A stretch of DNA of 64,000 nt from an uncultured Muribaculaceae bacterium. Its GTDB lineage: Bacteria > Bacteroidota > Bacteroidia > Bacteroidales > Muribaculaceae. The notes beneath the pieces are model-generated. The model did no database searches. It had not been told where the DNA came from and saw nothing but the letters and a program-made list of their open reading frames with translations. This document shows, in pieces, positions 58,623-64,000 of the stretch. Location of the stretch: assembly GCA_944321875.1 (NCBI GenBank), contig CALUMX010000002.1:83651-147650 (forward strand), read 5' to 3'. How positions within the stretch are numbered: the stretch's first letter is position 1; each line of letters starts with the position of its first letter. The position numbers and the translations under genes are program-made.

Positions 58623-59471
58623 TCATTTCAGCACGCCCGAATCCGTGTCTGAATTATGGAGGATTCGACGATGCGTTTTGTCCCTGCCTTTGTTGAAGTA
58701 GTAACTGATAGTTATATTCACGAAGTTGTTGTTATAATTGGCATAACGCATGATTAACGATTGAACCAACTCGCTAATCAGTTCCTCTTTCAGAGAATAG
58801 GCATGCGCCCTGAAAGGATTATTTACGGCTAAAGCTATTTGAATGTTGCTTATCTTGTAATATCCCGAAAGCTGCAGATTGGCATTCTGTGTGGTTTTCA
58901 CTTCATCAAATAGATAGCTTACTGGCGACTGATAACTGGCTGCCACGCCCCAATTCCTCTCACTATAGCTGATTGAGCCACCATACAGAAATGCCGTATA
59001 TTTGTTCAGATAAGCCGCCGCATGGTTTTCGTAATGATTCATTAACCCATACGCTGCAATTGACAATTTCTCGCTGAACAGTTTCTGACTGGCATATAAT
59101 TGTGTCTGCACATGCAAATAATGGCCTTCGTTATTCGAGCCATACACAAACATCCGGCTCTCGCCATCATAGCTTATATGCTGGAATATCGGGGTCGCAT
59201 TGTATTGCACATAACCGTTCAACGCACAGTAGGTATGATTTTTCATGAAACTCAATGTAAGGCGGTTTGAATACGCCTGATAAGGTTTGAGCGCAGGATT
59301 TCACACTCTCACCTCGTATTCCGACAGGGGGCGTTCTACGTTTGACAACAACGACAGGGCAGGTTCGTTGGAAACAATACCAAGGAAATACTGCAACGAC
59401 CAGTCCTTGAAAAAAGGAATACGCAAAGAATGCTCTGTAAAAATAAATCTGGCAATTTCCCCCACTCTCCT
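58623..59471 (-). pseudogene. Remnant of a PF14905-type outer-membrane beta-barrel gene
   Basis: Only the C-terminal part of a TonB-receptor-like barrel remains. From 59471 the frame reads family-typical barrel sequence (FFKDWSLQYFLGIVSNEPAL, LSNVERPLSEYEVRV), meets an in-frame TGA at 59301-59303, then continues NPALKPYQAYSNRLTLSF and on to the stop at 58623. Family members have R-NPxLKPY at this point, so the TGA probably replaced CGA. A further in-frame TGA lies at 59472-59474, and the ftsH terminator begins about 70 bp beyond, so signal peptide, plug and most of the barrel are gone. A restart at 59246 is unlikely to be functional. Confidence 0.8.
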
Positions 59472-59529
59472 TCACCCCGACATGAATGCCACGAAAAGAA
59501 ACAATCCGCGTCTTCTACCGCGACTTTAC

Positions 59530-59577
59530 GATAAAAAACAAAAGCGGCAGGATTGCTTGATACGCAACCCTGCCGCT
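59530..59577 (-). terminator. Terminator of ftsH
   Basis: A 14-bp stem (59543-59556 with 59564-59577, one wobble on RNA) with a 7-nt loop is followed on the minus strand by TTTGTTTTTT. Confidence 0.88.
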
Positions 59578-59601
59578 ATGCAGTCAGCCCTACGGGCCGG
59601 A

Positions 59602-61650
59602 TTAATTTTTATTATCTTCTTCAGGAACCGGTGGTGGCAACAGCATATCGTCGTCTGCCAGCGGGTCTTTTTCATCCTTCGACTCGCCCTCAGGAGCCTG
59701 CTCTGTGGTAGACTCAGCCTCCTTACGACGCTGCTCCTGCTCCTCGTTGGCTTTGATAATCTCATCAGCCCGGGATGCCCATTTGCGCTTTCCGAAGATA
59801 TTTTCCACGTCTTCCGTGAAAATCACCTCACGCGAAAGCAACAAGTCGCGAAGTTTGTGGTGACCGTCCTTGTATTCCTCAAGAAGAGCCTTTGCGCGCT
59901 CATACTGCTCTGAGAGAATACGTGTCACCTCAGAGTCAATCTTCTTCGCACGGTCCTCGCTATAAGGTTTCGAGAACATATAGTCCTGACCGGTCGAGTC
60001 GTAATAACTTACGTTAGGCAACTCCTTGCTCATACCGTAGTAAGCGACAATCGCATAGGCTTGCTTTGTGGCACGCTCCAAGTCGTTGAGAGCACCCGTC
60101 GATACGGAACCCAGGAATGCCTCCTCAGCGGCACGTCCGCCCAACAGTGAACAAATCTCGTCGAGCATTGCCTGCTCCGGCACAATCTTTCGCTCCTCCG
60201 GCAAGTACCATGCTGCACCGAGGGCCTTTCCTCGAGGCACAATCGTAACCTTGATAAGCGGATTGGCGTACTTCAGATGCCATGAGATAGTAGCGTGACC
60301 GGCTTCGTGCGTAGCAATGGATTCACGCTCTTCCTCTGTCGTAATCTTGGAGCGTTTCTCCAAACCTCCGACAATACGGTCGACCGCATCCATGAAATCC
60401 TGCTTCTCGACGAAAGCTTTATTGTTACGCGCTGCAATCAGCGCAGCCTCGTTGCAGACGTTGGCAATATCCGCACCTGAGAAGCCCGGCGTCTGACGCG
60501 ACAACAAGTCGACATCGACATCCTTCGCAATCTTCACATTGCGCAGATGCACATGGAAGATTTCCTTACGGTCGTGCAAGTCAGGAAGGTCAACATAAAT
60601 CTGACGGTCGAAACGTCCGGCACGCAACAGGGCCTTATCGAGAATATCCACACGGTTGGTAGCCGCCAGCACGATGATACCGCTGTTCGTACCGAAACCG
60701 TCCATCTCTGTCAGCAACTGGTTGAGTGTATTCTCACGTTCGTCGTTGGCACCCATGTTCGGATTGCGGCCACGCGCACGGCCTACGGCATCAATCTCAT
60801 CAATGAAGATGATACACGGTGATTTTTCCTTCGCTTTCTTAAACAAGTCACGCACCCGGGATGCACCGACACCGACAAACATTTCCACGAAGTCGGAACC
60901 CGACAGCGAGAAGAACGGCACGTTAGCCTCGCCGGCTACAGCCTTTGCCAAAAGCGTCTTACCCGTTCCCGGAGGGCCTACGAGCAACGCACCCTTAGGT
61001 ATCTTACCACCCAAATCCGTATAGCGGCGCGGATTCTTAAGAAACTCAACGATTTCCTCAATTTCCGTCTTTGCCTCCTTCAGTCCGGCCACGTCCTTAA
61101 ACGTGACGTTTGTGCCGTTGCCCTTGTCGAACAGCTGAGCTTTCGACTTGCCCACGTTGAACACGCCTCCGGCTCCATCGCCACCGCCCTTCGACATGCG
61201 GCGCATCAGGAATACCCAGAAGACAATCAGCAGCACTACAGGACCAAACGTCCACAGCCAGCCGGAAATTCCGGAACCCTGCTCATAGATTACCTTCACC
61301 TTTCCGTCGGCAGCTTTCAGCTGTTCCTCCAGTTCGGCGATACTCGGAGCCTGAACAATGACCGTAGCCCTCTTCAGTGCTTCCTTGGGCAGGTTATACT
61401 CTTTGGAGTTAAATATTTTCTGCGTAAGCGAATCTGTCAGCTTCACCTCCAACTCCCCGCTGTTCAGCGACGCCTTAATCTGCGTCACCTGACCCTGTGC
61501 GAGATAGCTTTTGAAATCCGGCTGCCAACTGATGTTCTTCTCTACCGAACCGTCCGTATATTGCCAGATTCCGACAAGAAACAGGGCAATAATGGCGTAC
61601 ATCCAGAAGATATTGAACCTAAAACCGAATGTTTTCTTCTTATTATCCAT
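59602..61650 (-). CDS. ftsH: ATP-dependent zinc metalloprotease FtsH
   Basis: This 682-aa inner-membrane AAA+ protease has transmembrane helices at about 13-30 and 131-150 flanking a periplasmic domain. Walker A GPPGTGKT (225-232), Walker [11 protein letters not shown], and the zinc-binding HEAGH (about 448-452) are all intact. FtsH degrades misassembled membrane proteins and short-lived regulators. The tail is acidic and Pro-rich. It lies 15 nt after rsfS in a two-gene operon. Confidence 0.97.
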   Translation of the reverse strand: MDNKKKTFGFRFNIFWMYAIIALFLVGIWQYTDGSVEKNISWQPDFKSYLAQGQVTQIKASLNSGELEVKLTDSLTQKIFNSKEYNLPKEALKRATVIVQAPSIAELEEQLKAADGKVKVIYEQGSGISGWLWTFGPVVLLIVFWVFLMRRMSKGGGDGAGGVFNVGKSKAQLFDKGNGTNVTFKDVAGLKEAKTEIEEIVEFLKNPRRYTDLGGKIPKGALLVGPPGTGKTLLAKAVAGEANVPFFSLSGSDFVEMFVGVGASRVRDLFKKAKEKSPCIIFIDEIDAVGRARGRNPNMGANDERENTLNQLLTEMDGFGTNSGIIVLAATNRVDILDKALLRAGRFDRQIYVDLPDLHDRKEIFHVHLRNVKIAKDVDVDLLSRQTPGFSGADIANVCNEAALIAARNNKAFVEKQDFMDAVDRIVGGLEKRSKITTEEERESIATHEAGHATISWHLKYANPLIKVTIVPRGKALGAAWYLPEERKIVPEQAMLDEICSLLGGRAAEEAFLGSVSTGALNDLERATKQAYAIVAYYGMSKELPNVSYYDSTGQDYMFSKPYSEDRAKKIDSEVTRILSEQYERAKALLEEYKDGHHKLRDLLLSREVIFTEDVENIFGKRKWASRADEIIKANEEQEQRRKEAESTTEQAPEGESKDEKDPLADDDMLLPPPVPEEDNKN

Positions 61651-61665
61651 TGTAATTTAAGGGGG

Positions 61666-62022
61666 TTATTCAACGTCGGGGATTACCGTAATCTTGGCAT
61701 CGTTCCACAACTGTTCCAAATTATAGTATTCTCTAAATTCCGGCAGGAATACATGAACGTAGATTGAACCGTAGTCAATCACAATCCACTGCGAGTTCCG
61801 ATAGCCGTCATAGTTGAAGGGTTTCGTTCCAGAATGTTCCTGTACGTATTCTCGGATGGAATCGGCAATCGCTGATACCTGCATCGTCGACGTACCCTCA
61901 CATATCACAAAAAACTCAGTCGATACATGTTCCAATTTCCGCAAATCGACAATATTTACCTTTTTTCCTTTTCTTTCGCGAATTCCTTCTACTATTAATT
62001 TTAAAAGCTCTTCGTTTACCAT
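61666..62022 (-). CDS. rsfS: Ribosomal silencing factor RsfS
   Basis: This 118-aa protein binds uL14 of the large subunit and blocks subunit joining under starvation. Typical segments are NIVDLRKLEHVSTEFFVICEG (split here by function, about 22-42), GYRNSQWIVIDYGSIYVHVF (about 80-99) and the YYNLEQLW C-terminus. Length is standard. The rsfS-ftsH order recurs in Bacteroidetes. Confidence 0.95.
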   Translation of the reverse strand: MVNEELLKLIVEGIRERKGKKVNIVDLRKLEHVSTEFFVICEGTSTMQVSAIADSIREYVQEHSGTKPFNYDGYRNSQWIVIDYGSIYVHVFLPEFREYYNLEQLWNDAKITVIPDVE

Positions 62023-62045
62023 TCTTTATTATTATTATTTCTATG

Positions 62046-62076
62046 CAAATGTACTTTAATTCTAACTATTTACAAA
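62046..62076 (-). promoter_or_regulatory. Full-consensus promoter of rsfS-ftsH
   Basis: Minus-strand TTTG (62073-62076), 19 bp, TACATTTG (62046-62053); the leader is about 18 nt. Confidence 0.8.
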
Positions 62077-62183
62077 ATGAGAAGCGACAATTTGTCATCA
62101 CCTGTTCCATCACCGCTTCTTTCATTCTACCTATTTTAATAACAAAAATTGTGCCGTTTGTTTCATGGCAATTAGTTAAATTA

Positions 62184-62224
62184 TAAAAAATGGCGACGGC
62201 TTTTTATGTCGAAGCCGTCGCCAT
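62184..62224 (-). terminator. Terminator of the DUF3943 gene
   Basis: A perfect 13-bp stem (62190-62202 with 62212-62224) with a 9-nt loop ends on the minus strand in six U, 37 nt past the stop. Confidence 0.88.
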
Positions 62225-62260
62225 CGATAGTAAACATGATATAATTTATCACCACCCGCA

Positions 62261-63826
62261 TTAAAGAGTATATGTCAGCATCAACTGAAAACTAAGTTGA
62301 TTACTGTCCATAAAAAAGCCCCAAATAGAGAACGACGGGTCTATTGCCAACATCCTATTATAAAGGGTGCTTCTGTTGAACCAGTCACACTGGGCGGTAA
62401 CAGACAGATTCTTCCATACTTTGTAATTGACTTGTCCCTCAAGATGATAAATTGTAGCTCGCGAAGCATCGCCCTCTACGTCAACAGGAGGCTCGTCAGG
62501 ATTGGGAGAATACCCCTTGTCTGAATACCAATCATTCTGTGAATACAGTCTGTAGAACCGATTGTTCAGTGAAAACGAAAGCTTATCGTCACACACAGAG
62601 CCTTTTAATTTCAATTTGGCCGAAAATCCCGCACCCCAGTTATAATTGCGATGATAAAGTCGATAAAAATCGCTGAGAGCGCCACCCATCAGAATGCCGT
62701 TTGCATGCCCTATCACTTGAAACTTAAAACGAGGCAGCTTATAACCAAACATAACGCCGACACCTGCTGATGCCGGAACAGCAAGTTTGTAAGGAACGAC
62801 ACAAGGCTCCAAAACGCCTGGTGTATAATCAGTAAGTATGGTATCTGAGTCGAAAAAATCGAAATGCTGATACAACCCCAGCGTGAGGTTCGATTTTTCA
62901 GTGTCGATAAATTCTTTAGACAGCAAACTGCCCATGATTTCCACCTTGCTGAGCAGCGGTTGTGTTTTCATTGCATTCAGTTCCAGCAAGAGTGAGAAAT
63001 AATCGTATGGTCTTAGAGAGGTGGCATAACGGTCTCCATACTCCAAATTAATACGGGCAATTGCTCCTACCTTAAAAAGGCGGTCGTGGTCATGGGATGT
63101 CAAGAAGCGCGTTCCCAGCGAAATGTCAAGCTGGTAAGGAGGCCTACCGAATTCGTTCCCGATAATCGGTTTCTTCTCCCACGCCTCTCCGGTAATGATG
63201 CGTGTCAGTCCCCTCATCGGCGAAAGCACGAAAGACAGGGCTTCCCGGCCGAAACGTTCACCTCCCGAAGTACGGCTATCCAATATGAGGTCGGAAGTGC
63301 GGTAAAACACCTCACCTAAAGCAGCGCCACCTATAGGAGTAGCTACAATGTCGTTCTTTGACGGATATTCACTCTCCATAAACATCTCCCACATGGCGCT
63401 TCCTCCTAATGCAAAGAGTTCCGATTGCCAGAAATTAAACCCGTTTGCCCGGCCTGCGTTAAAATACAAAGAGCCATGATAGGGATGGGCAAACATATTT
63501 GTACTTAGATGGTCATTGTCCCAATCAAAACCATGCTTGAAGTTTTCCTTTATGGTTTCCAGCGAGATATACGCATAATGCCCCTTCAGTACGTATCTGT
63601 CGAATGCCCACAGTCCGACGTTTAGTCCGACTGTCTCGCCGGCTGCCCTCCAGAAATGCTTTTTCTTATAATTGGTGGTATCACGGAAATGCGCCATTTC
63701 CCCATTGTCTATTTTGTACAGAGACAAACTGTCAATGGATTGGGATTGCACATTAAAGACACATCCAATTAATACCGTCAAAAACAAGCATATTCGAAAC
63801 AAAAGAAAGGACTTCTTCATAAGCAT
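62261..63826 (-). CDS. DUF3943 outer-membrane protein
   Basis: This 521-aa protein has a signal peptide (LLFRICLFLTVLIGCVFNVQSQS). The DUF3943 domain (about 85-200) contains FDWDNDHLSTNMFAHPYHGSLYFNAGR and the SEYPSKNDIVATPIGG segment. A strand-rich C-terminal half follows, finishing with alternating hydrophobic residues (LSFQLMLTYTL), as in outer-membrane barrels. Function is unknown. A second ATG two codons in is also possible as start. It is monocistronic with its own terminator. Confidence 0.87.
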   Translation of the reverse strand: MLMKKSFLLFRICLFLTVLIGCVFNVQSQSIDSLSLYKIDNGEMAHFRDTTNYKKKHFWRAAGETVGLNVGLWAFDRYVLKGHYAYISLETIKENFKHGFDWDNDHLSTNMFAHPYHGSLYFNAGRANGFNFWQSELFALGGSAMWEMFMESEYPSKNDIVATPIGGAALGEVFYRTSDLILDSRTSGGERFGREALSFVLSPMRGLTRIITGEAWEKKPIIGNEFGRPPYQLDISLGTRFLTSHDHDRLFKVGAIARINLEYGDRYATSLRPYDYFSLLLELNAMKTQPLLSKVEIMGSLLSKEFIDTEKSNLTLGLYQHFDFFDSDTILTDYTPGVLEPCVVPYKLAVPASAGVGVMFGYKLPRFKFQVIGHANGILMGGALSDFYRLYHRNYNWGAGFSAKLKLKGSVCDDKLSFSLNNRFYRLYSQNDWYSDKGYSPNPDEPPVDVEGDASRATIYHLEGQVNYKVWKNLSVTAQCDWFNRSTLYNRMLAIDPSFSIWGFFMDSNQLSFQLMLTYTL

Positions 63827-63948
63827 TGCAAATATCTAATGGTGAGTTCTATCAATTCAATTTATCCTCTTGTATCAGACAGCAGAACTCTTTAACTGCC
63901 CAATTTGTGAGTTTTAGTCTTTTAAATTTAGCGAATATTTTCTACCCC

Positions 63949-63991
63949 CCAATTTTTACAATAATTAACTTGTGTTTGTTGTAAAAATTGG
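63949..63991. repeat. Inverted repeat near the right window edge
   Basis: A perfect 13-bp inverted repeat (63949-63961 with 63979-63991; arms CCAATTTTTACAA and TTGTAAAAATTGG) has a 17-nt centre. It sits about 120 bp upstream of the DUF3943 start, beside a C-run. It could be a terminator of a gene beyond the window, a regulator site or an element end; the window does not decide. Confidence 0.6.
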
Positions 63992-64000
63992 ATGTGCAGG

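Noticed and set aside
58623..59255. Intact 210-aa gene
   Set aside because: Barrel homology continues upstream through in-frame stops, and no signal peptide exists; it is a pseudogene remnant.

Overview
The window is a gene-dense stretch of a Bacteroidales chromosome with about 50% GC by eye. The evidence is the repeated use of the Bacteroidetes promoter pattern (-33 TTTG, 19-21 bp, -7 TAnnTTTG), the near absence of Shine-Dalgarno sequences, and families largely confined to the phylum: DUF6452/DUF6048, DUF3943, PF14905 beta-barrels, GLUG-repeat adhesin, tricorn-like S41 peptidase, long PPi-dependent phosphofructokinase, and SecA with a Q/P-rich linker. A Muribaculaceae-like gut species is plausible, but the sequence alone does not fix the genus. 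I see no rRNA, tRNA, CRISPR, phage or IS element.

Layout. 0-5.3 kb: a secreted alkaline-phosphatase-fold protein whose catalytic residues look lost, then secA. 5.3-11.5 kb: a 2071-residue surface protein of GLUG repeats with a cysteine in nearly every coil. 11.8-15.2 kb (minus): a probable four-gene operon (unknown 398-aa protein, SIMPL protein, sugar O-acetyltransferase, EamA transporter). 15.5-18 kb (plus): nitroreductase, DUF2520, KdsC-type phosphatase, Maf. 18-23.4 kb (minus): PcrA/UvrD helicase, nspC, ATP-grasp-like protein, and an Mpv17-like membrane protein. 23.6-26 kb (plus): GtrB-like glycosyltransferase with a DUF6452 lipoprotein and DUF6048 protein. 26.2-30.8 kb (minus): ABC ATPase, permease, YtrA-type GntR regulator and an outer-membrane barrel, with a palindromic operator at the promoter. 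30.9-35.2 kb: htpG and a ClpC lacking its N-domain. 35.4-39.3 kb: gyrA and a TPR protein. 39.4-42.1 kb (minus): ruvX, def, ettA. 42.3-43.6 kb: a type A chloramphenicol acetyltransferase, an unlisted 50-aa membrane protein, and a DUF4190 protein. 43.7-47.7 kb (minus): tricorn-like protease and SDR. 48-53.9 kb (plus): Crp/Fnr regulator, then glycosyltransferase, nadE, kdsB and an inactive-looking M16 protein. 53.9-59.5 kb: NhaC antiporter, pfp, a YczE-like/cytidylate-kinase-like fusion, and a decayed outer-membrane barrel pseudogene. 59.6-63.8 kb (minus): rsfS-ftsH and a DUF3943 protein.

The most unusual feature is a family of tandem intergenic repeats at three loci (15.24, 42.10 and 48.74 kb). 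Each has two units of 82-84 bp. Most units hold a full-consensus promoter (TTTG-N20-TAnnTTTG) directed at the adjacent gene. Just upstream of the -33 box is a short perfect hairpin whose arm sequence differs between loci but stays self-complementary. These repeats look like portable promoter cassettes. One divergent copy appears to drive the acetyltransferase gene.
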